This document shows, one piece after another, positions 1 to 9,898 of a stretch of DNA of 64,000 bases (positions are counted from its first letter, which is position 1; each line of letters begins with the position of its first letter). The position numbers and the translations under genes were made by a program. The notes beneath the pieces were generated by a model. It searched no databases. It had not been told where the DNA came from and saw only the letters and a list, made by a program, of their open reading frames with translations. The DNA comes from an uncultured Aquimarina sp. (GTDB taxonomy: Bacteria > Bacteroidota > Bacteroidia > Flavobacteriales > Flavobacteriaceae), in NCBI GenBank assembly GCA_947501475.1, contig CANMWA010000001.1, positions 310,001-374,000 on the forward strand. The letters run 5' to 3'.

Positions 1-2145
1 GGATATACAGAAACTAGCAAAGAGATCACACTCAATAATGATCAAAAGTTAGATTTTGAAATTGCTGAATCTTCTACATTGTTAGACGAAGTGATTATTA
101 ATGCTGAAGAAACAGAACGCGTTAGTCTAAGAAAACCCGAAATGAGCGTATCCAAGTTAAATATCAATACGGTAAAACAAATGCCAGTAGTATTGGGCGA
201 AATAGACATTATTAAATCCATACAGATGCTCCCAGGAGTTACCAAAAATGGCGAAGGTTCTGGAGGGTTTCATGTGAGAGGTGGAGCGGCAGATCAAAAT
301 CTGGTATTGCTCGATGAGGCTATCATCTATAATACCTCTCATTTATTAGGCTTCTTTTCTATTTTTAATGCAGATGCTATAAAAGATATTAAATTATATA
401 AAGGAGGTATTCCAGCACGTTTTGGGGGGAGAGTTTCTTCAGTGCTGGATATTCGTCAAAAAGATGGAAATAGCAAAAGATTTGGACTTACGGGGGGGAT
501 TGGTTTAATTTCTAGTCGATTGGCGGCAGAAGGCCCAATGTTTAAAAATAAAGGATCTTTTTTGGTTGCAGGTAGAACTTCTTATGTAAATCATATCTTA
601 AAAATAGCTGGCGAAGAAAGTACGATTGGTTTTTATGACCTAAATCTTAAAACTAACTATAGCCTAAACGAGAACAATAAACTCTATCTCTCTGGCTATT
701 ATGGCAGAGATGATTTTAAATCTGAAAATGATTTTAGTGCTAGTTATGGAAACTTGTTGGGGAATTTGCGATGGAATCATATTTTTAACGATAGATTGTT
801 TTCTAATGTATCTCTTATCTATAGCAAATATGATTATGACTTAGGGCTTATTGATGCAGAGTTTGATTGGATTTCTTCGATTACTAACTACAATTTGAAG
901 TATGATTTAAAATATTATGCAAGCGACAAATTTAAATTAGATTTTGGAGTAAGTGGTATCTATTATGATTTTGATCCCGGGCAAATACTCCCTACATCCG
1001 AAAGTTCATCGATTAATCCCTTTTCTCTAGATCAAAAAAGAGCTTTTGAAAGCGGAACCTATATAAATGCCGAACACAAACTTACAGATAAACTCACAGT
1101 ACAGTATGGTGTTAGATATAGCACTTTTAATCGACTAGGCGGCCAGTCAATAGCAAATTATGCAAACAACCAGCCTGTTGTTTATAATACTAGGTTAGGT
1201 ATTTACCAAAGAGGTACCGAAATAAGCGAAACTGATTTTAAAAAGAGTGAAACTATTAAGAGTTTTGGAAACCTAGAACCCAGAGCATCTTTGGCATATC
1301 AATTAAACGAATCTTCTTCAATTAAAATGGGATATTCTAGAGCTGCACAATATATTCATTTATTGTCTAATACAGCTTCTATCACACCATTAGACGTATG
1401 GACTCCTAGTGGTGAATACATAAAACCACAACTATCAGATCAATATGCTTTAGGGTATTTTAGAAATTTTAAAGATAAAATGTATTCATTAGAAGTAGAA
1501 GGCTATTATAAAACTACAGACAACAGAATAGATTACATAGATGGTTCTGATTTGATAGGAAATAATACGATTGAAGCCGAAATTTTGAATGGAGAATCCA
1601 GAGCTTATGGCTTAGAGTTGTTATTCCGTAAAAACGAAGGTAAATTTACAGGATGGCTGGCTTATACCTTGTCAAAATCCGAACAAAGAACACTTGGTGG
1701 TAATGCAGGCGGACCAGGAATTAATAATGGAGATTGGTATAATACCGCATACGATAGAACCCATGATATATCACTAACAGGAGCGTATCAATTAAATAAG
1801 AAATGGAGTTTTGGAGCTAATCTGGTTTTTCAAACCGGAAGACCCGTTACCTATCCCAATGGTCAATTCGAATATGAAGGACTATCTATAGCTACATATT
1901 CTGACAGGAACTCTGACCGATTACCAGCATACCATAGACTTGATATTTCTGCAACGTATAGACCTAACAGAAAACCAAACAAAAGATGGAAAGGAGAATG
2001 GGTCTTTGGTATTTATAATACATATAACCGAAAAAATGCAGCAGCAATATCTTTTGGCCAAAACAGTCAGAGCGGAGCAAATGAAGCAACAAGGACTGCA
2101 ATTTTTGGAATAGTACCATCTGTAACGTATAATTTTAAATTTTAA
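1..2145 (+). CDS. TonB-dependent receptor, 5' end missing
   Basis: The frame is open from base 1 with no start, so this is the last 714 residues of a longer outer-membrane receptor. The first codons look like the end of a carboxypeptidase-regulatory-like beta domain. Next comes a plug domain (about codons 60-150) with the motifs IDIIKSIQMLPGV and HVRGGAADQN, then a long run of alternating beta strands forming the barrel, ending in YNFKF with the terminal aromatic residue typical of outer-membrane barrels. It is closely related in plug sequence to the receptor at 57475-60039, but no FecR gene lies next to it here. The next gene begins 6 bp downstream and is a DUF4249 lipoprotein, a known partner family of such receptors, so the two probably form an operon importing an unidentified substrate. 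The TTG at 79 is not a real start. Confidence 0.93.
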   Translation, partial: GYTETSKEITLNNDQKLDFEIAESSTLLDEVIINAEETERVSLRKPEMSVSKLNINTVKQMPVVLGEIDIIKSIQMLPGVTKNGEGSGGFHVRGGAADQNLVLLDEAIIYNTSHLLGFFSIFNADAIKDIKLYKGGIPARFGGRVSSVLDIRQKDGNSKRFGLTGGIGLISSRLAAEGPMFKNKGSFLVAGRTSYVNHILKIAGEESTIGFYDLNLKTNYSLNENNKLYLSGYYGRDDFKSENDFSASYGNLLGNLRWNHIFNDRLFSNVSLIYSKYDYDLGLIDAEFDWISSITNYNLKYDLKYYASDKFKLDFGVSGIYYDFDPGQILPTSESSSINPFSLDQKRAFESGTYINAEHKLTDKLTVQYGVRYSTFNRLGGQSIANYANNQPVVYNTRLGIYQRGTEISETDFKKSETIKSFGNLEPRASLAYQLNESSSIKMGYSRAAQYIHLLSNTASITPLDVWTPSGEYIKPQLSDQYALGYFRNFKDKMYSLEVEGYYKTTDNRIDYIDGSDLIGNNTIEAEILNGESRAYGLELLFRKNEGKFTGWLAYTLSKSEQRTLGGNAGGPGINNGDWYNTAYDRTHDISLTGAYQLNKKWSFGANLVFQTGRPVTYPNGQFEYEGLSIATYSDRNSDRLPAYHRLDISATYRPNRKPNKRWKGEWVFGIYNTYNRKNAAAISFGQNSQSGANEATRTAIFGIVPSVTYNFKF

Positions 2146-2151
2146 GAAAGA

Positions 2152-2997
2152 ATGAAGACATATATAAACATCGTATTATCTCTTTTTGCTATCATAACCA
2201 TTACATCTTGTGAAGATGTAATTGATGTAGCTGTGCAAACAGCTCCAACCAGACTTACTATAGAAGCTTCATTAGATTGGGAAAAAGGCACTGCAGGAAA
2301 TAATCAGACCATAAAACTGAGTACATCTACACCGTATTTTGATACAACTTCAAATACCAATGTTACTGGTGCTTCCGTAAAAGTTACTAATACTACAAAT
2401 GGAACAGAATTTATTTTTGCTGATCAAAATAATGGAGCATATACAACATCAGAATTTGTTCCGGTACTTAATCAATCCTATACACTAGAAGTCGTTTATA
2501 ATGGAGAAAAGTATACAGCAACAGAAACATTAAATCCAGTTCCTGATATTACATCAATTACCCAATCTACAGAAGAAGGTTTTGATGATGAAGTTCTAGA
2601 TATTACTCTAACATTTACTGACCCCGAAGGCGAGGGTAATCATTATCTTTTAAAATTTAATGAAGAAGGAGATCTTCTACCTGGATTTGATGCCTTTGAT
2701 GATGAATTTGTAGACGGAAATGAAGTAGAAGCAGTATATGAAAAATTTGATGATGAAGAGATAGGTACCGAAGAATTTGTTGTAGGAGATGTCGTAAATA
2801 TTAATCTGCATGCAATTTCTGAAGGCTACTATAATTATATGAGTATACTCATTGATCAATCTGATAGTGGAGGGCTTTTTGGAACAACTCCTGTGGCGCT
2901 AAAAGGAAACTGTATCAATCTTGATAATCCAGATAATTATGCAAATGGATATTTTAGAGTAACACAAGTAGTGCGTACAAGCTATACTTTTGAGTAA
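2152..2997 (+). CDS. DUF4249-family lipoprotein, receptor partner
   Basis: A 281-residue protein with a lipoprotein signal peptide: hydrophobic stretch followed by TITSC, with Cys20 as the lipidated residue. The body starts with an EDVIDVAV segment and Ig-like beta strands (TRLTIEASL, ASVKVTNTTNGTEF, YTLEVVYNGEKYTATETL), which is the usual pattern of DUF4249 proteins in Bacteroidota. The C-terminal half is rich in Asp and Glu. It starts 6 bp after the receptor stop, so the two are almost certainly co-transcribed. By analogy with receptor/lipoprotein pairs it may sit at the outer membrane and help bind substrate; the substrate cannot be read from the sequence. Family assignment is by pattern recognition, not by a search. 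Confidence 0.82.
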   Translation: MKTYINIVLSLFAIITITSCEDVIDVAVQTAPTRLTIEASLDWEKGTAGNNQTIKLSTSTPYFDTTSNTNVTGASVKVTNTTNGTEFIFADQNNGAYTTSEFVPVLNQSYTLEVVYNGEKYTATETLNPVPDITSITQSTEEGFDDEVLDITLTFTDPEGEGNHYLLKFNEEGDLLPGFDAFDDEFVDGNEVEAVYEKFDDEEIGTEEFVVGDVVNINLHAISEGYYNYMSILIDQSDSGGLFGTTPVALKGNCINLDNPDNYANGYFRVTQVVRTSYTFE

Positions 2998-3057
2998 ATA
3001 AATTAGTAAAACTTTTCATCCTAATTCCGTACTTTTATGTTTCTTTAAAATTGATAC

Positions 3058-3597
3058 ATGGCAATTCAAAAACCATTCAATCTTAAGCAATGGATTGAAG
3101 AAAACAGAGATACGTTAAAACCTCCGGTAGGTAATAAAAACCTTTATAAAGATGCAGGCGATTATATTGTAATGATTGTAGCAGGACCAAATGCCAGAAA
3201 AGATTATCATTATAATGAAACCGAAGAACTTTTTTATCAGCTAGAAGGCAATATAGAGGTGCATATCCAGGAAAACGGAGAGAAGAAAACCATGAAACTT
3301 GGCCCAGGCGATATGTATTTGCACCCCGCCAAAGTACCGCATTCGCCTGTTAGACATGAGGGATCAATTGGTTTGGTGATCGAGCGAAAACGTGTAGATC
3401 TTCAAGCCGAAGATGGGTTACTGTGGTTTTGTGATACTTGTAATAACAAATTGTACGATGTGTATTTTAAGTTGAATGACATAGAAAAAGACTTCATGAA
3501 ACATTTCAAACATTTTTATGGTAATAAAGGGTTAAGAACTTGCAATAATTGTGGTACGGTTATGCCAACAGATCAACGATTTGTTTCTGAAGAATAG
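3058..3597 (+). CDS. nbaC: 3-hydroxyanthranilate 3,4-dioxygenase
   Basis: This 179-residue cytoplasmic cupin opens the ring of 3-hydroxyanthranilate in the kynurenine branch of tryptophan breakdown. The Fe(II) ligands are visible as His51, Glu57 and His95 (HYNETEE and VPHSP). Arg47 and Arg99, expected to bind the substrate carboxylate, are present. A C-terminal rubredoxin-like metal site is complete: Cys125/Cys128 (CDTC) and Cys162/Cys165 (CNNC). Length and residue numbering match the well-studied bacterial enzyme almost exactly, and nothing is truncated. It stands alone 60 bp after the lipoprotein gene with a possible -7 box (TACTTTTA, 3030-3037). The other kynurenine-pathway genes are not in this window. 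Confidence 0.96.
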   Translation: MAIQKPFNLKQWIEENRDTLKPPVGNKNLYKDAGDYIVMIVAGPNARKDYHYNETEELFYQLEGNIEVHIQENGEKKTMKLGPGDMYLHPAKVPHSPVRHEGSIGLVIERKRVDLQAEDGLLWFCDTCNNKLYDVYFKLNDIEKDFMKHFKHFYGNKGLRTCNNCGTVMPTDQRFVSEE

Positions 3598-3723
3598 AGC
3601 GTCAAATTAATCGAAAGAACTCAAAATATTTACAAAATTGATTTTTTTAGAGGGCTTTTTTTGAGAAATTATTCAAAACTAACTTAAGAATCGATCAAAA
3701 TTTAATTTATCTGCAAAACACAG

Positions 3724-3731
3724 TATCTTTA
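3724..3731 (+). promoter_or_regulatory. Possible -7 box for the aldehyde dehydrogenase gene
   Basis: TATCTTTA matches the Bacteroidota -7 consensus TAnnTTTG at seven of eight positions and lies 24 bp before the ATG of the aldehyde dehydrogenase. I found no convincing -33 TTG, so this is only a candidate. The rest of the 158-bp spacer shows nothing else recognisable. Confidence 0.3.
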
Positions 3732-3755
3732 CCTTTTCAAAAAGTAACAAACAAT

Positions 3756-5309
3756 ATGGCAACAGCAATAATAGATTTCGGAATTGAAGAAGCGCTTAAG
3801 CAATTAGGTGTTTCAGATCATAATAAAGGAACATCGACAGGATCAGACTGGTTTTCTTCTCAAGAAACAATAGCATCAAATTCGCCAGTAGATGGGCAGT
3901 TAATAGGTAAAGTAGAAACCACTACAGCCGCAGATTATGAAAAAGTAATCCAAAAAGCTACCGAAGCCTTCAAACCCTGGAGAATTATGCCGGCTCCGCA
4001 GCGTGGAGAAATCGTAAGACAGTTTGGAGAAGAATTACGAAAGCTAAAAGAACCGTTAGGTAAACTGGTTTCTTATGAAATGGGTAAATCATACCAAGAA
4101 GGTTTAGGAGAGGTACAAGAGATGATCGATATCTGTGATTTTGCAGTTGGGTTATCTAGACAATTACACGGGTTAACGATGCACTCAGAGCGACCTGGTC
4201 ATAGAATGTATGAGCAATATCACCCACTTGGCATTGTTGGAATCATTTCTGCATTTAATTTTCCGGTAGCAGTTTGGGCTTGGAACACAGCTTTGGCATG
4301 GATTTGTGGTGATGTATGTGTGTGGAAACCGAGTGAAAAAACACCGCTTTGTGGAGTTGCTTGTCAGAATATTATTGCCAAAGTATTAAAAAACAATAAC
4401 CTTCCTGAAGGAATCTCTTGTTTGATCAATGGAGATTACAAAGTAGGAGAGATGATGACAACAGATAAACGTGTACCATTAGTTTCGGCAACAGGGTCTA
4501 CCCGAATGGGTAAAATAGTAGCAGCAACCGTAGGGCAGCGTTTAGGTAAATCACTTCTAGAACTTGGTGGAAATAATGCCATTATCGTTACACCAGATGC
4601 TGATATCAAAATGACAGTAATTGGTGCTGTTTTTGGGGCCGTAGGCACCGCCGGACAACGTTGTACATCGACACGTAGATTAATTATTCATGAATCTATT
4701 TATGATACAGTAAAAAAAGCTGTAGTTGATGCCTATGGTCAATTAAGAATCGGTAATCCACTGGATGAGAATAACCATGTTGGACCATTAATTGATACCG
4801 ATGCCGTAAAAGGATATCAAAATGCACTACAAAAAGTAGTAGAAGAAGGTGGGAATATAGTTGTTGAAGGTGCTGTGCTTACTGGTGAAGGATATGAAAG
4901 TGGATGTTATGTAAAACCTGCAATTGCTGAAGCTAATAATTCATTTAAAATTGTACAGCATGAAACATTTGCACCAGTATTATACCTTTTAAAATATAGC
5001 GGTGATGTAGAAAATGCTATCGATACTCAAAATGGAGTTGCCCAAGGATTATCGTCTGCGATTATGACCAATAATTTAAGAGAAGCAGAACGATTCTTAT
5101 CACATGCAGGATCAGATTGTGGGATTGCGAATGTTAATATTGGAACATCGGGAGCAGAGATCGGTGGAGCTTTTGGAGGTGAAAAAGAAACTGGTGGTGG
5201 TCGTGAATCAGGATCAGATGCATGGAAAGTATACATGCGTCGCCAAACCAATACCATAAATTATACAACAGAACTACCACTAGCTCAAGGAATCAAATTT
5301 GATTTGTAA
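3756..5309 (+). CDS. amaB: Aldehyde dehydrogenase, ALDH7/antiquitin type
   Basis: A full-length 517-residue NAD-dependent aldehyde dehydrogenase. The catalytic Cys303 lies in AGQRCTSTRR, the general base Glu269 in LLELGGNNA and the oxyanion Asn168 in AFNFP. The GQRCT context, with an Arg just before the catalytic Cys, and the overall sequence match the antiquitin (ALDH7) family, which oxidises alpha-aminoadipate semialdehyde in lysine breakdown. Because it follows a kynurenine-pathway dioxygenase, a role on aminomuconate semialdehyde is an alternative, but enzymes of that step belong to a different ALDH family. A strong terminator follows at 5337, so this is probably a single-gene unit with its own promoter. 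Confidence 0.9.
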   Translation: MATAIIDFGIEEALKQLGVSDHNKGTSTGSDWFSSQETIASNSPVDGQLIGKVETTTAADYEKVIQKATEAFKPWRIMPAPQRGEIVRQFGEELRKLKEPLGKLVSYEMGKSYQEGLGEVQEMIDICDFAVGLSRQLHGLTMHSERPGHRMYEQYHPLGIVGIISAFNFPVAVWAWNTALAWICGDVCVWKPSEKTPLCGVACQNIIAKVLKNNNLPEGISCLINGDYKVGEMMTTDKRVPLVSATGSTRMGKIVAATVGQRLGKSLLELGGNNAIIVTPDADIKMTVIGAVFGAVGTAGQRCTSTRRLIIHESIYDTVKKAVVDAYGQLRIGNPLDENNHVGPLIDTDAVKGYQNALQKVVEEGGNIVVEGAVLTGEGYESGCYVKPAIAEANNSFKIVQHETFAPVLYLLKYSGDVENAIDTQNGVAQGLSSAIMTNNLREAERFLSHAGSDCGIANVNIGTSGAEIGGAFGGEKETGGGRESGSDAWKVYMRRQTNTINYTTELPLAQGIKFDL

Positions 5310-5336
5310 AGCAGGTTTTTAATACAGAACAATACA

Positions 5337-5367
5337 AAAGCATCCATAACTATGGATGCTTTTTTTA
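5337..5367 (+). terminator. Intrinsic terminator after amaB
   Basis: The stem AGCATCCA pairs perfectly with TGGATGCT around a short TAACTA loop, preceded by A residues and followed by seven T residues. This is a standard rho-independent terminator 28 bp after the stop codon. Confidence 0.88.
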
Positions 5368-5482
5368 ATGTATAGCTTCAAAATACTTTTTTGTCAATGA
5401 GTATTACATACTTAAAAACGCAACCCTTACGTTTAATAAACATCTTATTTATACAAGTAGTAATGATTAAATCCATAAATAG

Positions 5483-5857
5483 ATGAAAAAGATTATAATG
5501 TTATGTATGTTGATTGGTTTTTGGGCATGTAACAATGATGATGATCAAACTCAAGACCCTATTTTTTGTACCGAAGAATTAAGAGCAGGCCTCGAAGTAA
5601 TTGTTAAAGATGCAGTGGATGAAATGTTTTTAACAGAAGGAGTAACTGTAATTGCAACTGATAACGAGTATAAGGAAACACTAGAAAATTTTACAGGATC
5701 AAATGCTTTTTTTGGTGCTTTTGAGCGTAAAGGAACCTATATAATAACAGCAAGTAAAAAAGGATATATTACCAAAACAAGTAAACAGGTTATTGTAGAT
5801 GAAGATACATGCCATGTAATTACAGAAAGTGTTGAAATTTTATTAGAGAGAGAATAA
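5483..5857 (+). CDS. Small lipoprotein with carboxypeptidase-regulatory-like fold
   Basis: A 124-residue protein with a lipoprotein signal (IGFWAC, Cys16) and then an acidic linker. The rest reads like a single beta-sandwich of the carboxypeptidase-regulatory type (GLEVIVKDA, YIITASKKGYITKTSKQVIV). Function unknown. Its last nine codons and the DNA that follows closely resemble the end of the lipoprotein gene at 9899-10429 (EILLERE versus EILLDRE), although the bodies differ. That places one edge of the downstream tandem duplication inside this gene. It has its own start after the amaB terminator. Confidence 0.75.
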   Translation: MKKIIMLCMLIGFWACNNDDDQTQDPIFCTEELRAGLEVIVKDAVDEMFLTEGVTVIATDNEYKETLENFTGSNAFFGAFERKGTYIITASKKGYITKTSKQVIVDEDTCHVITESVEILLERE

Positions 5858-6060
5858 CCCTATATAAACAACACAAAACATACCCTTTTTAACATATATT
5901 TTTTATATAAAAATCACGAAGTAACTAGCAGTGAGTCTAATAGGATTTAGTGCTAATAGGATAGGGCTTTTCAGGATTAAAAAAATCTATTTTTAATAAT
6001 ATTATTATAATAACATCACAAATTTCATTAAATTTTAAGAAAAAAATTCAAAATTTAAGC

Positions 6061-6068
6061 TAGATTTG
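6061..6068 (+). promoter_or_regulatory. -7 box of first giant T9SS gene
   Basis: TAGATTTG is a perfect TAnnTTTG box 28 bp before the ATG. The same box at the same distance precedes the second copy (10646-10653), inside a conserved segment. No clear -33 TTG is visible; the region upstream is an AT-rich tract shared by both copies. Confidence 0.6.
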
Positions 6069-6095
6069 AGTATTACTCATAAATCAACTTAAAAC

Positions 6096-9000
6096 ATGAA
6101 AACATTTTTATTTTCTCTCAAACGTACAGTTTGGGCGGTTTCACTTCTTGGAACCATTAGTTCAGTTAGCGCCCAACAACCCGGGCTTAAAACTCAGCCA
6201 GATCAAATTAACGGTAAACAAGTTTATCGTGATTCTCAAAAACTTTATGAAGGTAAATCAGGGACTTCTCGATCATCTAAGATAGAGCGAGTAGGAGAAA
6301 ACCTAAAAAAGAGAACGGAATATGAATTACAATTACTCTCAAATCCTATAACTGGAAAAATTCCAAAAGGTATACGCGAAGCAGAGGCTAAGTTTTCTAG
6401 TAAAATTCCGATAAGTGATGAATCACAAAAGTCACTTGCTATTACTGCAAAATCTTCAAAAGCGGGAAGTTTTTCATTTTGGCAAAACAGAGGCCCTTAT
6501 AATGTAGGAGGAAGAACAAGAGCATTAGCAATTGATCGTACAAACGAAAACGTTATTCTTGCCGCAGGTGTTTCTGGAGGCGTTTGGAGATCAGAAAACG
6601 GTGGTGAATCATGGATAAAAGTTACTCGACGTTCACAAAGCCCTAGTGTTACTGGTATTATTCAGGACCCAAGACCGGGTAACAGTCGTACATGGTACTA
6701 CATATCAGGAGAAACTTTTGGAAACTCTGCAGGTGATTCAGGAGCCAATTTCAGAGGTAGTGGTGTTTTTAAATCACAAAATGGAGGACGTACTTGGAGA
6801 AAGTTAAGAAATACAGATGATGGTGATCCTACTACTAATTCTAATTTTGATCTCATTAATTCTATAGCAATTCACCCAGTTACAGGAGATATCTACATTG
6901 CAACGTATACTGGGATACAGAGATCACAAGATGGCGGAAACACTTTTGTACAAGTGCTAGAAGGAGGAACAAGTACTCTTGCCGAGGTTACAATCACAGC
7001 AACAGGTCAGATATACGCCACTATGGATGATAATAGTGTGGTAAATAATGGTTTCTTTACATCCTCTGACGGAGATACATGGACAAAAATAAACCCTGAT
7101 TTTATACCGCAAGAGTTTCTTAGAACGGTGATGGGTTCTGATCCATCTAATGGAAATGTTGTTTACTTTTTTATTGCAAATAGAGGTAATAATACCCCGC
7201 AGGCATTTTTATTTAAATATGATGCTGCTGCTGAAGAAAAATGGACAGATTTGTCTGCCAATCTTCCAGTTAACTTTGGATCAAGAGGAGGATCTTTCAA
7301 TATTCAGGGAGGATATGATATGGTCGTAAAAGTAAGCCCAGCAGACTCTAATTTGATTTTTATTGGTGGAACTAATTTGTATAGATCGACTGATGGCTTT
7401 ACAACTCCAGTTGGTCCTGATAGTTGGATAGCTGGATATAGTTCTGCTAATGGAAATATTTTTAGTTTATATACAGATCATCATCCAGATCAGCATGCGT
7501 TAGTTTTTTATCCATCGAACCCAAATAAAGTTTTATCAGGACATGATGGTGGTGTATCGGTTACCGAAGATATTACTACAAGTCTAGATGGAGGTGAGCC
7601 TGTGAAATGGACTTCATTGAGTAACGGATATTTAACAACTCAACCCTATCATGTATCTTTCGATCCAGAGGCAAATAGTGATGATTTAGTAGCTGGTTTC
7701 CAAGATAACAGTACATGGTATACAAATTCTACTGATGGCACCGAGCCTTGGGTTGATCTTTTTGGCGGTGATGGAGCATATAGTGCTATCGCAGATAGTG
7801 GTAGAACGAGGTATGTATCTTCACAATTAGGTAATATTTTTAGACTTAATTATAATGAAGCTGGTGAACAGGTATCATTTACGAAAATTTCTCCAGCAGG
7901 TGCAACCGGATATGCGTTTATTGCTCCTTTTGTTTTAGATCCTAATAATGACAATATTATGTACCTGCCAGCTGGCAGAAGAATTTGGAGGAATAATGAT
8001 CTAGATGGAATTCCTCTATTTAATAATTCTGACGCAACAGTTAACTGGGTTAACCTTCCGAATAGTGAAATTCCTGGAAACCCAAATCCCGATCAAAGAG
8101 ATTTCTCTATTTCTGCTTTGGATGTATCAAAATACCCTGTAGCAAACAGATTATATTATGGAACTAGTAATGGTGTTGTTTATAGAATGGATAATGCTAA
8201 TGTAGATAACCAAGAAGCGGTGGATATATCCACAGGAAAAGGATTGCCGGTTGGTTTTATTACCGATGTTAATGTAGATCCTTCTAACTCAGATAGAGTA
8301 ATCATTACATTTTCTAATTATCAGATTCCTAGTTTATTCATTACAGAAGATGGCGGAGATACATGGACGGATATAAGTGGTAACTTAGAACAAAATCGAG
8401 ACGGATCAGGAAACGGACCATCTGTAAGAAGTACTGCTTTTTTAGGAGGCAGTCAAGGCTTATTGGGCTCTAGATTACAAAGAGTATTTGTTGGTACCAG
8501 TACAGGATTATATTCTGCAGCTAGATTAAATGGTAGCAATACCAGATGGAGAAAAGAAAACTTTATTATTGGTAATAACGTTATTCCTGAAGTAGCTACG
8601 CGTAAAGATGGATTTATCGCAGCAGCAGCTCACGGAAATGGTCTTTTTAGCGCAAGATTGCCATTATTTAATGAGTTGCCAGAGTCTACACTTAGTGTTG
8701 CTTATTTATTAGAAGATATTACACTAGATCTTAACAATATTGAAAATCTTGAAGTAAATGTAGCTGACCTGTTTGTTAATTCTAATGGAGGCTCTATTAG
8801 TATTGAATTACAAAACACCAATACTGATGTGGTTGCTGCCACTCTTGAAGGTGATACCATAAAATTAGAGTTTGGTGAAGGACTAGAAATCGGAGATCAA
8901 GCAACTATAGTGCTTGTTGCAACTTCTGGTGAAGAGCAAGTAACAGAAGGATTTACAATCAATGTGTCAGAGTTGCCAATTTATGATCAAAATACAGGAA

Positions 9001-9809
9001 TTGTATCTGCCGTACCATCACAAAATTTCTTAGATTTTGGGACATTAGTCCAATCAGCAGATGATTTTACGGTTCCGGAAGGAAATGTTTGGATGATCAA
9101 TAGAATACTCGTTTTTGGAGGTGTTAGTAATACTCCTATATTAAATAATGTAAATGTCGTTATTTATGAGAATGATAATGGTATTCCTGGAGCAGAAGTT
9201 TATAATAGCGGAGAACTTGCTCCTATTTCTAATCCTAATGATGCCAATATCAATGTACAGCTTCCTGAAGTGGTAAATCTTGAAAGCGGTACCTATTGGA
9301 TATCTGTATATGTTAATTTAGCTTTTGGACAACAACAAGAACAATGGTTTTGGTCTGCTCAAAATGGAGGTATTGGTCAAGAATCTCATGTGAAAGATGC
9401 AGGCAATTTATTTGGTGTTGATGCATTAGATTGGACGCCAATAACCACTGCTTTTGGTAGAGGCCCTTACGATCAAATTTTTGATCTTTATGGTATGGTA
9501 TCAGGTACTGGAAACAGCCAAACAGGGTCTGAAGCTGCTCCTTTGGTATCATTGGATTCTGGTACAACTGCTTTTGTATCTCCTAATCCATCTTCAGGTC
9601 TTTTTGCTTTTAACTTAAATAACCTTAAGCCACAAGAAAAAGTATCAATAGCAGTATATAATGTAACAGGCAACCTTGTATATCAGAGAAATAATCTGAA
9701 TTCTCAATTCGAATGGGATGCCTCAGGATTTACTGATGGATTCTATTTTGTAAAAGTATCAAGAGCATCAGGTAGTAATGAGGTGATGTTTAAATTATTT
9801 AAAAATTAA
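6096..9809 (+). CDS. Giant Asp-box (BNR/sortilin-like) T9SS-secreted protein, copy 1
   Basis: A 1237-residue secreted protein. It has an N-terminal signal peptide (basic start, hydrophobic core, VSAQQ cleavage region) and then a Bacteroidota beta-propeller built from Asp-box repeats: SENGGESW near residue 166, SQNGGRTW near 227, SQDGGNTF near 277, SSDGDTW near 323 and TEDGGDTW near 750. Residues about 860-960 look like an Ig-type domain, and 960-1130 like a beta-sandwich. The C-terminal 75 residues (SPNPSSG, YNVTGNLVY, GFYFVKV) form a type A T9SS sorting domain, so the protein should be carried across the outer membrane and anchored or released. Asp-box propellers occur in glycosidases, peptidases and adhesins; I see no catalytic signature, so the role is unknown. 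The paralogue follows at 10681. Confidence 0.9.
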   Translation: MKTFLFSLKRTVWAVSLLGTISSVSAQQPGLKTQPDQINGKQVYRDSQKLYEGKSGTSRSSKIERVGENLKKRTEYELQLLSNPITGKIPKGIREAEAKFSSKIPISDESQKSLAITAKSSKAGSFSFWQNRGPYNVGGRTRALAIDRTNENVILAAGVSGGVWRSENGGESWIKVTRRSQSPSVTGIIQDPRPGNSRTWYYISGETFGNSAGDSGANFRGSGVFKSQNGGRTWRKLRNTDDGDPTTNSNFDLINSIAIHPVTGDIYIATYTGIQRSQDGGNTFVQVLEGGTSTLAEVTITATGQIYATMDDNSVVNNGFFTSSDGDTWTKINPDFIPQEFLRTVMGSDPSNGNVVYFFIANRGNNTPQAFLFKYDAAAEEKWTDLSANLPVNFGSRGGSFNIQGGYDMVVKVSPADSNLIFIGGTNLYRSTDGFTTPVGPDSWIAGYSSANGNIFSLYTDHHPDQHALVFYPSNPNKVLSGHDGGVSVTEDITTSLDGGEPVKWTSLSNGYLTTQPYHVSFDPEANSDDLVAGFQDNSTWYTNSTDGTEPWVDLFGGDGAYSAIADSGRTRYVSSQLGNIFRLNYNEAGEQVSFTKISPAGATGYAFIAPFVLDPNNDNIMYLPAGRRIWRNNDLDGIPLFNNSDATVNWVNLPNSEIPGNPNPDQRDFSISALDVSKYPVANRLYYGTSNGVVYRMDNANVDNQEAVDISTGKGLPVGFITDVNVDPSNSDRVIITFSNYQIPSLFITEDGGDTWTDISGNLEQNRDGSGNGPSVRSTAFLGGSQGLLGSRLQRVFVGTSTGLYSAARLNGSNTRWRKENFIIGNNVIPEVATRKDGFIAAAAHGNGLFSARLPLFNELPESTLSVAYLLEDITLDLNNIENLEVNVADLFVNSNGGSISIELQNTNTDVVAATLEGDTIKLEFGEGLEIGDQATIVLVATSGEEQVTEGFTINVSELPIYDQNTGIVSAVPSQNFLDFGTLVQSADDFTVPEGNVWMINRILVFGGVSNTPILNNVNVVIYENDNGIPGAEVYNSGELAPISNPNDANINVQLPEVVNLESGTYWISVYVNLAFGQQQEQWFWSAQNGGIGQESHVKDAGNLFGVDALDWTPITTAFGRGPYDQIFDLYGMVSGTGNSQTGSEAAPLVSLDSGTTAFVSPNPSSGLFAFNLNNLKPQEKVSIAVYNVTGNLVYQRNNLNSQFEWDASGFTDGFYFVKVSRASGSNEVMFKLFKN

Positions 9810-9853
9810 TATTTAAAATAATGTCTCTATTTCTAGACGAGATATAAATTACC

Positions 9854-9889
9854 AAAAAAAGGAGTTGAATTTTCAGCTCCTTTTTTTAT
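9854..9889 (+). terminator. Hairpin between giant gene and lipoprotein, copy 1
   Basis: GGAGTTGA pairs with TCAGCTCC (one G-U pair) around ATTT, flanked by A and T runs. It looks like an intrinsic terminator, but the next ATG lies only 9 bp beyond it and the same arrangement recurs after copy 2. It may therefore give partial readthrough, or set a lower level for the lipoprotein. Confidence 0.78.
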
Positions 9890-9898
9890 TTTTATAGT

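Noticed and set aside
79..81. TTG as the start of the first receptor
   Set aside because: The frame is open upstream to base 1 and the sequence continues a carboxypeptidase-like domain, so the gene is simply cut by the window.
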